From contig NW_017265138.1 in assembly GCF_001638985.1 (NCBI RefSeq), positions 1,851,993 through 1,915,992 of the forward strand: 64,000 bases of DNA, written 5' to 3'. Position 1 is the first letter of the stretch; each line of letters opens with the position of its first letter. The DNA is from Phycomyces blakesleeanus NRRL 1555(-) (taxonomy: Eukaryota > Mucoromycota > Mucoromycetes > Mucorales > Phycomycetaceae). Positions 45,993-58,506 of this stretch are shown one piece after another. The notes under the pieces are model-generated. The model saw only the letters and a program-made list of their open reading frames with translations. It did no database searches and was not told the DNA's origin. Both the position numbers and the translations under genes were made by a program.

Positions 45993-48900
45993 TTAATCAG
46001 CCTGAAGACTTCTAAGGAGTGCCTCTGCGGAAAGAGCCCCGGGTTGTGTTGATGTTGAGGGTCTCAAAGCAGGCATCACATCACTGTTATCTTGAACTTC
46101 TCGGCTGCGGCCAGCACGACGTGCGTGACGGGTTCTTACTTCTGATTCGCCAGTTCTTAACTTTGCAAGCAAGTTATCCATCATCTTGCGATCGTCTTCA
46201 GTACCGGTTGTTGCTTCTAGTAACAAACCACAGTAAGTTGATGAATTTTTGTTGATTGTATTCAAAGTTACCTTCACTGATATCAACGCCCTCTACTCTC
46301 TGTGGAGTATCAACCTTTCCGTCCGTGTTCTCAGCCAGCCTCTTGGCCTCTTTCTTAGCTTCCATGCGGGCTTTGTGTTCCTCATCCTCTCGCTTCTTCT
46401 TCTCTTCACGCTCCATTCTTTGAGTGTATTTCTCTTCTTGGATTGATGCCTCCTATTGATTTGAAAAAAATGACAATATATAAAAAACCGCTAAATATCT
46501 GCCATAAAGAACTCATATATATCCTTACCTTCCAGTTCTTTACAAATTCAGAGAATGTACTAAAGAAATCATCTGGGCGCATAACAGCAGGATTCTCTCC
46601 ATAGAATACCATCACAGACTTCCATTTGGCATCCATGTTCAAGTAAAGCGTTTGGAGATCCTCAAAACGGTTGGCTGCTGCTTCCCTATGTTCGTTCATC
46701 ACCGCCAAGAATCGATCACCTTCTTCCAGTTGAACACCTTCACCCTGCCATTTAGAGCCGAGCTCTACCTCGAGCTGTCTCAATGACATTCTCATCTCGG
46801 CATACTGCTGCGACATGTCATTGAAACTTGCCATAACTAAATAATTTTTTAATACATAATCGCAATTTTTCTTCTTCTTTTAATCAAATACTTACTACGC
46901 GCAGCTTGAGATGCATTCTTCAAATCATCCAAAAAGGTTAGGATGTGAGGGAATTCACGTCGGGTAACACCGGCAAGCACGTTCAGAAGCGACATCGAAG
47001 AAATATTCGACGCCTTTGTGTCTGCAAGCTAATGTACCGACAAACACAATACTATATTAAAAAACGTATAGTCTAGATTTTTCTCTCTACAATAGTAACT
47101 TGCCTTGTTGATACTACTGATACGCATACCAAATGCACCACCTTGTATACTAGATGCATTCATAAAATTACCCAAAAGTAAGATAAGCTACGAGAAAAAA
47201 AAACATAGGAAAACGTAAGTCAATGAATAGCTCACATCCATTTTAAATAAATAGAGGTTGATACATACACACAAAAGCTCCTTTAAGCTAGAAGAGTTCT
47301 TCAATGTGTCAGCTACTTCCAGAACAATAGTCATGTTCTACAATAAATCAGGCATAAGTATAGATGGATGAGTATGTTTTTAAAGCCGCAAAAAAAAGAC
47401 ATTCGTACAGTAGAAAGCTGATCGAATCGTTCCCAGAATTGAACACGGAAGAGCATAAATTGGACACGCTGCTCATAGCGGTACATTCTCATCATATTGA
47501 TAGTAAACTGTTCTGGCAAGCCAAGTTCTTCCAACTTTTCGTCGGTTTCATTCATGTATTTCTGCATCAGAGTCAGGTTATCATCCTTATTGGGTATATA
47601 TGAGTACATGTTGAGTAGAAGTGTTTCCGTGCATAATTCATCGTCCACAGCCAGAACACGTTCACGGACTTCCTTGTATGACGGGAAGACCTTGAGTCTA
47701 GGAAGAATTGCAAGATCTAAACCATTTATACATTTGTTTAACACCTGTTACAGTAATCATACACATTCTTATACTCACTGATGTTTCTGCTCTTGTCATC
47801 TGTCAAAAACTTAATCGCATCCTTCTTTTCTTCAGCAGACTTCTTTAAACGACGCTCAAAGAAGTTGTTAACCTTTGCAGGGAAGAGATCCTCGATTTTA
47901 GAGAATACACCAGATTTATCAAGGTGATCTTCCAAATGATTCTCATCGACATCACCAACAACCCAAATAGTCTTTTGGACACCTCTGGCATCCAATTTTT
48001 GCCACTGGAGATTCTTCAGTTTAACTTGAGGGTAGTGTCTAATCTCTTTACGCTGTGGACCTCCGGGAACACCAGGTATCATAGGACCTCTTAAGCCTAC
48101 AAAGCATAAAATAAGATTAGACACACTTTATTTTGTTGGTTGGGGCCGAATAGATAAATAAAATGAATATTGTTTTTTTTCTTACCAGGTGGCGGAGGAG
48201 GGGGACCTCCAGGACCTCCAGGAGCTAATAGGAAAGTATCAAAAACTTTATGCATAAATAAAAAAATAGATACGTATTGATCATTTATCTACATACGTGG
48301 CGGGGGAGGTGTGCCACCAGGTGCTAAATAAAAGAATAAAGTAATATATATGAGTTGAAAATAGCTTTTCTTCTAACTCTCTCAATTACTGCTAATAATA
48401 TGACAACATACGTGGGGGTGGGGGTGGAGGGCCACCAGGAATTCCAGGTGCTATAATAGTAATAGTAATATTAATGATATCAGTTAAATTAGTACTTTAG
48501 ATCTTTCCAGAACAGCCGTGTTCACAATTTAGAGTAAGCAAACATACGGGGTGGTGGTGGTGGTGGACCTCCTGGAACTATAAAAGTAATGTATGTCAAT
48601 AGGTTGTCCGACAATTACACTGAATAACAGGCTCAATATATTTACCAGGAGGAGGTGGTGGAGGAGGAGGTGGGCCGCCACCAGACACTACAAGTGTAAA
48701 AAAGAAGAAAGAAAGTGTGGTTTCCGAAGTAAATATATAAAAAATACCAATTCAAGCGTATTAGTTATTCAGACTTACTCGGTGGCGGGGGAGGTGGCGG
48801 GGGAGGTGGCGGGGGAGGAGGAGGACCGCCTCCAGACACTACAAATGTAAGAAAAAGGCGTGGTTTGTTAAGTAAATATATAAATGTACCAATTCAAGCT

Positions 48901-51900
48901 TATACGTTATTTGGACTTACTCGGTGGCGGAGGAGGAGGAGGAGGTGGTGGTGGAGGAGGAGGACCGCCACCAGACACTGCAAGTGTAAAAGAAAGAAAC
49001 ATGGTTTCCGAAGTAAATATATAAAAATGCCAATTCAAGTTTATTCGTTCTTTGTACTTACTGGGTGGCGGAGGAGGAGGAGGAGGTGGCGGGGGAAGAG
49101 CACCTCCAAGCACTATCAATAAAATAACAACACATGATAGATTAAATAAAAACATAATGATATACAAATAAAGATATTTGCGCACACTTACTTGGAGGAG
49201 GAGGAGGAGGAGGAGGAATGGTGCTATCAATTTGGGATTCGGCCGTAAGATTTTCTGGGGAGATATTGGAGACTTCTGTAACTGGAAGTTGCCCCGACAC
49301 ATTACTTCCTTGGCCGAATAATCCACCAGCACCAACACCGCCTGTCTGATGCGAGACTAAAGTATCATCAGAAATAATGGATGACTAGATTTGTTTTAAC
49401 AATTAACATTATTATGTTAGAACAGTCAATGTCATTGTACAGATAATATTGGTAGTATCTACTAATGTTCTTACAGGTCTCTGTGAAGCAATCTTCCAAT
49501 CATTCCCGAGAACAATACTTGGGGTAGGACTAGTTCCTGGGCTTTCCATATTTTCCAACATTTCGTTCTTTTCTTTAAGTTCTTCTTGAAGCATCGCAAT
49601 TGTATTTCTGGATGTTCTTAGCAAAGCACGCAAGGATACATTTTCCATTTTGAGATTAAGCGATCCTATTTTATTATACATATACACGTAAATAACTAAT
49701 GTATCTATATAATTCTCGTTATTAGCCTTACGTCTTGGACCAACTGTATCTTTTGCAATAGGTACTGGAGGCGAGACTGGGCCACTATTGTGTTGTTGTG
49801 ATCGAAGGTACTCGTTTTCCAAACGTAACTCTTTGTTTTCAGCAGCAAGTCTGAGAAGTTGTTCTCTGCTACTTTCCGATTCCTCTTCTATCTCACGCAT
49901 CCGATCGAGCTCGCTAAACTTTTGAATAAGGTTTCCCACAGATACTCCATAGGCATTGCTAAAGTTATCGGTTGAGATACCGCTTCTGCGATCCATAACC
50001 AACTGACTGACAAGCTCACTAATCATCTGATAAAAATAAACCCTTTTTTTATATAGAAGAAAATTTAGACACAGAGTGAAAATTGTTAAATATGGTTCAA
50101 AGTCATTAATCTTAACAAAGTGGCCCGACTTACTTGTTATCTGGATCTCCCTTGATCAAAAGAAGGCTTCTGAGGAGTGTCATCAAGAATTCAAGTGCCT
50201 TTGGTGCATCTTCAATACTTTCCAAGATAAGCTCCAGGAGTTCCTGCGGTTGTGATATATCAGAGTAAAGCGAGATTTCGTCACCGAATGCCTCTTCCAT
50301 ATCGTTTTCTGCCGAAGCCCTGTAAGTCTCGATTTGTACATTCAACAGGTGATAATCTAAGGCTTCAAGTTTCAAAAGAATTCTATCAATTCCGGATGCT
50401 CTGAGCTGATTCCTTAGAAATATACGGTCGTTGACGTCTGTTGGTACTTTGATCAATACATTTACAAGCATCATATTGGATAGCTGGATAACAAGTTCTT
50501 TGATCAATAAACCACGCTTTACATCTTATTATATCCTTTATTTAATGGATCGTTCACTAAGACACTTATTCTTACCGCATATTCCATTAAATGATTGTCT
50601 GGCGCATTGTAAACTCCAAGACGCTTAAAATCGTCGTTTGCTCCCACCAAAGACCCAAGTTTACCACGACCATCAACGGTTTTTTCGAGATCCTTCATCC
50701 AACCGTCAAATATACCCAGATCTTTACGATGTGCACTCAATGATTCGAAACCTTTAAGAACCTGTTCATGTCCCTTGGGAAGCTCACAATGACACAGGAA
50801 GAAGAGCATATCACAGATAAACTTTCGTGTTTGCCAATGTGGACATACAAGAGAATACACAATAGAATGGATGTAGGTTGGGTGACCAATTGTTTCTCTA
50901 ATACCCCACTATTTTTCATAAGATAACCATTATGAGTCCCACGGTTTTTCACTTGTATATTATTTATGAACATACTCTCGTGTTGAGCAAGACTTTGATA
51001 CACTTTGTAATTTCCACTTCAATATCAAGCAGCAGCTCTTTCCTACCGTGCTCATTAGCCTTTTATACTTATTACTTTAATATGAACTTACCTTTCTTCG
51101 TCTGGTTTATGATTTACGTATTTGAGTCCACCTATTACTGCACGTACACCCTCAAGATCAATAAACTTGACCACCCAGCTAAACAATGCAACCGATATAA
51201 TAAGGATCACCGTGCCTTCTTCTGTGATGATCCAACTTACTCTATTGGACGTGATCTCAGGTTCACCTCTAGATGTGCAACCAAAGAGGGGGTGACACCA
51301 CGCATATCAGGCTCCATAAATTTTCGGATAAAGTAATTCGGTGAACTGCGGTCCACTTGAGAGTTATCGTGAGATGATGGTGGCATAACAGATGATACAG
51401 TCGAATTACTGAGAGAAGGACCCAGAGGTGCGGGTCCACTAGTGCCTGATAATCGTCTAGAATGAGGCATTTGACTAGCTCTGTTCGAGTGTCTATCGAT
51501 AGCACGGGAGCTAGCATCCACTGTAGCAGACCACATTTCGTTTGCTTTTTCAGCCAAGACATTCAAAAGAGGAGCGGGCGTGTTATCTTCAGCGTTAAAA
51601 GGTCTTGCTGAATATGCGTTTGATTCTGATTTACGATCCATGTTTATCATATTGAGTTTCTTTTCATAATCCCATGACTTCATATGCTCTACTATCTCTT
51701 CTTTGTGAATACCACGTCGAGACTATTAAAAACGGCCAAAAGTAATGTTTATAAGTCGTGAAACAGAAACAGCCCTCATACATATATGTCCTATTATATT
51801 TATTTATACTATACATACGATCAATTGGTCAAAAAGGGAATCGATTTGTTCGATGGTCAATTGAGTAGAATCATCACCGAGGTAAATTGGGCGATTGGAG

Positions 51901-52181
51901 CTGTCGACTGATGCTCTGTTTGAGGCATTAGCGCGAGAGGGTTCTACATAAGGACGAGGTACTGCAATGTAGTATGTTTAGACGTAGCACTAGATTTTTT
52001 TTTGTTAATTCTATTAGTGGTTCAATGGCAACTTACATGCTGAGTTGTATGAATTCCGATATTCTCCAGTCTGTCTGTTTTGGGATGGAGGAGATACTGG
52101 TCGTGAGGTTGATGGTGGAGATCCTGGCGGGTCAGAAGGAGGTTTCGCTTTCCTTCTTCCGAAGCTAAAGAAGTCGGACAT
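45993..52181 (-). CDS. Diaphanous/Bni1-type formin (actin nucleator)
   Basis: A long gene with about 20 short introns; start ATG at 52181 (MSDFFSFGRRKAKPP), stop TAA at 45993-45995. Order: Ser/Pro-rich N-terminus; GTPase-binding/FH3 armadillo region (about 51250-50130, WVVKFIDLEGVRAVIGGLKY); coiled coil (LDRMREIEEESESSREQLLR, near 49900); FH1 polyproline region as a row of micro-exons (48180-49300); FH2 domain from about 48110 (VKLKNLQWQKLD) through the LLLGNFMNASSIQGGAFG motif near 47160 to about 46540; and a DAD-like tail (MDNLLAKLRTGE followed by a basic stretch, near 46150). FH2 dimers nucleate and elongate unbranched actin with profilin-actin delivered by FH1. The GBD and DAD imply Rho-controlled autoinhibition. 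Exon limits are not all fixed here. Confidence 0.9.
48185..49235 (-). repeat. Array of duplicated polyproline micro-exons in formin FH1
   Basis: About nine GT-AG-bounded micro-exons, each mainly Pro codons. Four consecutive exon-intron units (starting near 48646, 48777, 48918 and 49059; period about 131-141 bp) share intron sequence as well: GTAAAT at exon junctions, GGTTTCCGAAGTAAATATAT and CCAATTCAAG. Exons begin TGTCTGG.GGCGG and end CCACCGA before GTAAG, so the introns are phase 1 on both sides and each unit can be added or lost without a frameshift. Confidence 0.75.
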
Positions 52182-54274
52182 ACTCTAAATCAAGAGCTGA
52201 AATAGACAATTAAAAGGAAAAAAGAAGAAAGAAGAAAAAGGAAGAACAGGAAATAAAATAGAAAAACAAGGTAAAATAAAATAGAAGGTATCACTCACTC
52301 GCTCAACTTGCTCTGTCTATTTCTTCTTCTGGTACCTGGCTTCTGAAAATATGCGGCACTGAGAGCTTAGTTATCCCGATTCGTGCTCGCCCTTTATACT
52401 TTTTTATAGATTACACACCCGACAGAAAGCCACCTTGAGCTCTTTACTTCTTACATCACATAATTCAAGCTAAAAATCTTATTTACTCATATAGTTTTGC
52501 AGTTTATTTGACCTTTGTAAGGCATAGTAATATTTTGTAATGCAGGACTATGATCAAAGAAAAAGTAAAATTCACGTGGGATTAAATCCTCTTCAATTGT
52601 TGTGTATAATTTTAAGAATAAACAAACAGAGTCCAGGCAACTCTAACTGAGCCGAGATTTTTCTTTCTTTTTAAAAGCTGAAAATTTGAATGCCACTGGC
52701 TTGCCCCACTGGCTAAATCGCAAACATTTCGGTTGCGCCTTAAACAGGTCGATCTCTGAAATCAGAAACAAAATAGCTATTCGTTTTTCTTTTCATTTGA
52801 TATGTCATTGGTCTAAAGACTAATTAATTTTATATGGAGGAGTAATGGTTGACACTAATTTTTTTTGACATTGAGTATTAAAGTCTGCTAATGTTCTATA
52901 AGAGTTATGGTATAGCAAACATTTGCTCATCATTTCGGCTTATGAGCCATTATTTTGACACTATCTTCAAGATTATTTTTAATCAACTTAGTTACACTCT
53001 TTTTAATGGCTTCAAATCCTTCCTGTTGGTCATTATCGAAAGCAGCTTTTTTTTTAAAAGAATAATAATGAATAAATAAATAAAGGCGCTTAAACTACTA
53101 CTATGAACTAAAAAAAAGTCGACTTGAGATAGCCAAGCAAAAAATCCAAGAACACATCTGATCATCTTACCAGACCTTAAAATCATAACAGTTGTCACAG
53201 CCCTAAAAATAAATCCAGGAATCGGGTAAATCAATTAAGCTGAACACATAAATCGATATACTATTTTTTAAAGCTTTCATTGCATGATGTGCTTTTAACA
53301 AATGATGCAATACAACTTTGCAAGAGTGAATTGCAATCACCCAATACTATTTAGCTATTAAACAAAAAAAATAACAAATTATGTTTGAGATTAATAGATA
53401 CAAGTGAGAGTATTGTGAATAAAACAACAGAAAAATTGTAAGCACAAATATATTAATCACACAATCCCTCGTTTGCAGGAATACAAAAAGATTGCTAATT
53501 TGATTTTCAATCAGTAATAATAACAGATTCTATTAAACTACCTAAAGAAGCAAAGGCGACATCTTTTTTTGAGAAAAAATATGACAAGATGCATTCAATG
53601 AGGATTTAGCATTACAAAGCATCACTTACACAAAAATGAATCTCCAAACTTTAAAAGACAAAATAGTACAATCCTGGGTAAATCTATCTCTACCCAAAAT
53701 AAGTTTCAAGACACCCCTTTGACTCAATATTTGGTTCTAAAACAAGAGAAGTAAATGTCTTATAGTATGTGTATATATCTGTGTATATGGAACTTGTTTG
53801 AAGCCAAGAATAATAAAATCTAACAAGTTAATTCGGCCATTCACAAATCATTCATATTCTTTTATTATATTCTGAGATACTATATTTTTGCCACTTTATT
53901 AAATAAATGAGCCGCTTTAAACTCTAGGCAAAACAATTGTAGTATTTAATGATAATCTAAAGTTAAAAGGTAAGGCAAAGAAAGAGGAGTGGCTTGTTAT
54001 GAGCAAGAGTGGTCCATTAGATACACAATACATCCAATCGTATTTCCATTGTCTTTTTTTGTTTGCTATTGTTATATGAATACAACATTTAATTTGTGAG
54101 CAAAAGAATGGAGAAGGCATAATATTGTACTCCAGTAATTACGTTAATGTGCACAAGATTGCCACAAAGTACAACGTAATACAGTGCAATTTAACATTAA
54201 ATACTCAAGCTCACCACTTACATGATTTAGTAACATACTTCTCTCCATCACACTCCTTTACTGTTTGGTTCTAG
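52182..54274. promoter_or_regulatory. Divergent intergenic region formin / KCH1
   Basis: 2.1 kb, AT-rich, between the formin ATG (minus) and the KCH1 ATG (plus). The short frames inside (52891-53079, 53917-54120) show no family features. Both promoters should lie here; no specific element was identified. Confidence 0.4.
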
Positions 54275-55330
54275 ATGGCCGGCGAATTTAAGCGAGAAAG
54301 CCTATTTCAAAAGGGCCCCAAGTGGAAACGAGAGCATGTAGCAGATTACAAATTCGATTTTGTTGACGTTGATGAATTTCATGATCCAGGATGGTGGATG
54401 GCATTCAAATTTATTATACTCTATTTCTCTATAGCCATGTCGACACTTGTATATTGTGCTGAACTATGGACAGCTGGAATTTTGTTGATTTACGACGTTA
54501 GTATTATAAGCAGCCGTTATCTTCGCATTGTAGAGCACACACCAACAATTCATAAACCTTTCCTTAGAAATGGTCACTTTCAACACAACCTTTGATTCGA
54601 TTCGAAATTAGTAAATGGATCTATGTTGGTTGTATTATACTCTCGTTCTTGCTTCTGGCCTGGGAAATCCGCAAAGCTAGAAATATCATTCGCTCTCGAA
54701 ACATTTCGTACGCAGCTACAAACGTAATGGCTTCTCGCTTCTACTCGATGAAGAGCTACTCCCATTTTTGCCTATTTCAAACGATTCATTCCTCAAGAAA
54801 AATAACGGATTACATGGCATTTTTTGTGTTCTTTACTCTAAAGGGTAAGTGTATTAAATATGAGTTATTTAACAGGCAAGACAAACAATTAATTAATCGA
54901 TAAATATATAAATAAATTGTATACATATTAATAATTTACTAGGCTGGAAACGTCTGCTATTTGCACAAAGCCCTCGACAAATTATTGCTGGAATTACAGT
55001 ATACGCTCTACTAAAGTCGGCTTGGACAAATAAACAAAGTATGTTTGAATATAATGCTTTTTTTATGAATCTAACTCATATATACAATAGATAACTTTGA
55101 ATTCACTACAAATTGGGATGCATATGGAGAAGATTGGTCTCAGCGCGTGGCGCTCTTGCTGATGAGCTTTACTTGTATTTTATGGTGTCTATCAATACTC
55201 TCTTTTGTATTAGGATGCTTTCTGTATCTGCCAATTCTCTGTCACATTCAAGGAAATCTAAAGGAATATTGCTGTCACAAGATTGACAAACGGTAAATTT
55301 GATTTCCTTTCACATCTTAAAATATTAAAG

Positions 55331-55369
<39 letters not shown>

Positions 55370-56129
55370 ATGCTTTTCTAAATGATATATAAATTAAAAT
55401 ATATATAGCATTTCCGAGATCCTGGAGAGACAACGAAAAAGACGAATCAAAGAACTAGAAAGAAAGGAAGCAGCGATTAATGATCAAAATACAAGAAAGA
55501 ACAACGCTAGTAATCTGAAAAGAGAAAATCTTAACCGTACTGCTACTCTGCCAACTCTTCCCAAGGTAGACGACAGTGATCTTTACTGCGACAAAGCCCC
55601 TTTATTCCCTCGACAAAATACATTTCACAGCGAAACCTCGGTACCAATGTCTGGATCTACAGCCGTTAATCTCAATTATCAACCCTCTGTCTATTCAAGA
55701 TCTGATACGTACCAAGCCTCTTATAAACAGCACAGTGAGCCCGCAACACCGATGTTAAGCCAACGTGGATATTATGATAGTGATATACCACCAGTACCAC
55801 AACGAGCATACACCCAACCGATGGCTGACACGTGCTTTTTTCAAAATGATCAATATCAGCAAAATATAATTGATAGTTACTCTACTCAACATACCGCGGG
55901 GCAAGCACAAATGCCTAACCAGTACACATCTACAGAGTACTCTACTCAGCCTGGATCCTATTTTGAGCCTTCCAATTACTATTCTTCTATACAGCCTATA
56001 GAATCTCAGCAAGGAAGACCATCGTCCACTACTATCAATAATGCAATGTCTAGTTCCCCTACGCTGCACCATGAGAATCCTTACAACTATAATTCTACTT
56101 CTACCGGTGGGCCCGGACGCCCTTATTGA
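54275..56129 (+). CDS. KCH1: KCH1-like low-affinity potassium transport protein
   Basis: Five exons (54275-54496, 54568-54844, 54943-55038, 55091-55292, 55409-56129) give 505 residues. The conserved N-terminus WKREHVADYKFDFVDVDEF precedes TM1 (FKFIILYFSIAMSTLVYCAE). Then come the signature ISKWIYVGCIILSFLLLAWE, the block RSRNISYAATNVMASRFYS, FFVFFTLKGWKRLLF and SPRQIIAGITVYALL. A further pair of TMs (RVALLLMSFTCILWCLSIL onward) ends in NLKEYCCHKIDKR. The C-terminal cytoplasmic tail of about 230 residues is low complexity, rich in Ser, Gln, Tyr and Pro. Fungal KCH proteins are plasma-membrane factors for low-affinity K+ uptake linked to calcium influx. A polyadenylation-like AATAAA lies at about 56157. 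Confidence 0.88.
55332..55366. repeat. (AT)n microsatellite in KCH1 intron 4
   Basis: About 17 AT dinucleotides within the last intron (55293-55408). A similar AT run lies at 42677-42698 in the glucosidase II beta gene and at 63761-63782. Confidence 0.9.
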
Positions 56130-56247
56130 AATATCTAGAGTAGTAAATTGTTGACCAATAAACTCATCTTACATATTTATCACGAGTACATATTAATATT
56201 TTCTTTATTAAAGTAATTGTTTGTATTTAAAAGCAAATAGTAACGCA

Positions 56248-58121
56248 TTATTTCATAGCCTTAATAGGCAGAGGTACTACTGTATCTAATTTCTTACGTT
56301 CAGTGTTTTGTGGAAAAGGATTAAAGTAGTCAATGAGGCGAAGGATATCTGGGTATACAATTGTTTCAATATCTTCAGCCCACAAAAAGTCCAAATGTTC
56401 CCACGATTTGATAGATTTGACATAGACCAAAGGACTTGGTAGATCTGCGGCCAGAACATTAAAATCAACCAGAGAATCGGACCGACCGTAGAAGATAGCA
56501 ATGGGAGTTGTGATTTGGTTGGTTGGGAACTTTGGAGGGACATGGTCCATAACTGCGTTAACAGTATGATAAGGCAGACGACTAGGCATCTCATCATACA
56601 TTTGAAAGCGTCCAACTCTGATGATTTGGAACCAGTGCTATTTGAACAGGTAAAATTGTTTGTTTGTTTTTATGTTCGTTTGTACAAACTAAACGGAAGC
56701 AACTTACCACCAAGGATTTTACGCTAGTTAGACTGTAAAGATGCTGGTAGCTAACTAGTTTTTGATCAGCCGTCATGTTCTTGCCTGTCCATCCGAACAA
56801 AAACCCAACACTTCCGTCAATCAGTTTGACAAACATAGGTGGACTAATAATTCTTTGCCAGAATAAAGCCAGCTTAAGAGGTGTCTTGCGTCCAAATAGA
56901 AGGTATATAACAGAAGGAGTTGCTTTAACAAATGTATCTATCAAGGGGTGTCGGAGTCCTTTTGGGGCAGTAGCAGGGGCAAGAGCGATGAACAAGTTAA
57001 TTTTTTGATTTAGCTTTGGATTTACAGATAATCCAGCAAAAGCCTGTGCAGTGCCTTGGGAAAATCCAATATAGGTAAGATTTGGAGCACCGGTAATCTT
57101 GAGGATATACTTGAAAAAAGAAGGGAAATAATCAGGTTGTTATATAATTAAAGAAGAAGAAGAAACTACTTGAATATGACTTCATTCCACTCACATCCAC
57201 TACATCAGGAAGATCGATCATTGCAAATTCATTGATAGAAAACTCCCAGAATTGCTGGTGTCTTGGATTCAATTTGAGATGATTTTGGCTGTACTTATTA
57301 CCGCGTGCATTACCCAGCCAGACATCATATCCTTGTTGGGCAAGCAACAGAGGTAAATTTCGATACTCATCCACATTGCAGACCCAGACTTCCGAAGACA
57401 TCAAGAATCCATGATACAACAGTACAACTGGTTTTCCCGAAAAGTTCGAGTTGGTCTTTTGTTGCTTAAACTCGTTAATGTGGTCGATAATCTCGATGCC
57501 TTTACTATTCTCATCGCAAAATGATCTAAAAACGTCTTTGTCTTTAAACTTATCGGCAGATTGAACTACAGCTGGGATTCGATGGACACAGAGAAGGTAG
57601 TCGTCTTGAGTGCGTACTAGATGTTGTTCACACATATAATTCTTCCTAAAGAATATGCATAAAGCAAAATAAGAATAGTAAAAATATTGGGGTAAGGTTT
57701 GAAAATAGACAGTCTTGCTTGTACAGCCAAACATTTACCATATCAACATCATCTTCTCAAACGACTCTGCCTTTTCAAGTGGACTCACGTGTGGGTCAGA
57801 ATCAAGTTTAGATAGCCAAGGGAATGTACTATTAGCATATATTGACATGGTTAAAAAGAAGAAAAAAAAAGTTTTGGTTAATGGACATTCTTTATAAGTC
57901 TGTTCAAACTCTACCTATCAATGAATGCATCGATGAGGTTAATGACAAACTTTGGCAAAAATGTTACAATCACTCGAATGACATTTTCAAATCCGAAAAA
58001 GAACACTGTTAGAATTAGACTAAAAGACAAAGGTGAGTTGCTTTTCAATATAATTTCATTCAATATACCCTTGGTAGTCTCTAAATGTCAGCCTATCGAG
58101 AATGGGTATTGAGAATAGCAT
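56248..58121 (-). CDS. Membrane-anchored acid lipase / steryl ester hydrolase
   Basis: Six exons (58069-58121, 57915-58019, 57739-57828, 57195-57645, 56708-57109, 56248-56637) give 496 residues. An N-terminal hydrophobic segment (LILTVFFFGFENVIRVIV) is the likely membrane anchor. The abhydrolase-associated lipase region (CEQHLVRTQDDYLLCVHRIP) leads into the alpha/beta-hydrolase fold: oxyanion segment VVLLYHGFLMSSEVW, then VWLGNARGNKYS, nucleophile elbow GFSQG, Asp in FYGRSDSLVDF and His in SWEHLDFLWAEDI. This Ser-Asp-His triad and the HLDFLW motif are those of the Tgl1/Yeh and lysosomal acid lipase family, which split sterol esters and triglycerides at lipid bodies or the plasma membrane. The gene converges on KCH1 with 118 bp between stops. 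Confidence 0.88.
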
Positions 58122-58202
58122 GACGAAGGAAGAAAAGGATAAACAAGTTTATTAGAATTAATGGCATTTATAGATATAAAGGAAAATTATCACATTTCAA
58201 TT

Positions 58203-58285
58203 TATTTATTTATTTTATTTTATTTTATTTTTTAATTTTTAATTTTTAATTTTTGAAACAAAAATAAAATAAAATAAAATAAAAC
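58203..58285. repeat. Low-complexity inverted repeat between lipase and Far11 genes
   Basis: TATTTTATTTTATTTT faces AAATAAAATAAAATAAAA around a short TTTTTAATTTTTAA spacer, giving a long AT hairpin in the 385-bp gap. Confidence 0.7.
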
Positions 58286-58506
58286 AATAATAAGAAACTT
58301 TATTTTCCATTTTTAGTTTGGAGGTTTTGGTTTATCATAAGTGAGAATTAAGGTGAATGTGCAAGAGCAAATAAAGACGATGAAAGCAAGTAAACGACGA
58401 ATCCATACCAGCATATTCACCTTTTAAAGTTCTATATCTATAGGCAGTGATTGTATAGCTATCTTTCCTTAAAGAAAGGCTAGAGAAAGTGAGCGTATTC
58501 ATAAAG

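Noticed and set aside
48593..49122. Plus-strand frames rich in Arg/Trp/Gly
   Set aside because: They are the complement of the polyproline micro-exons of the formin.
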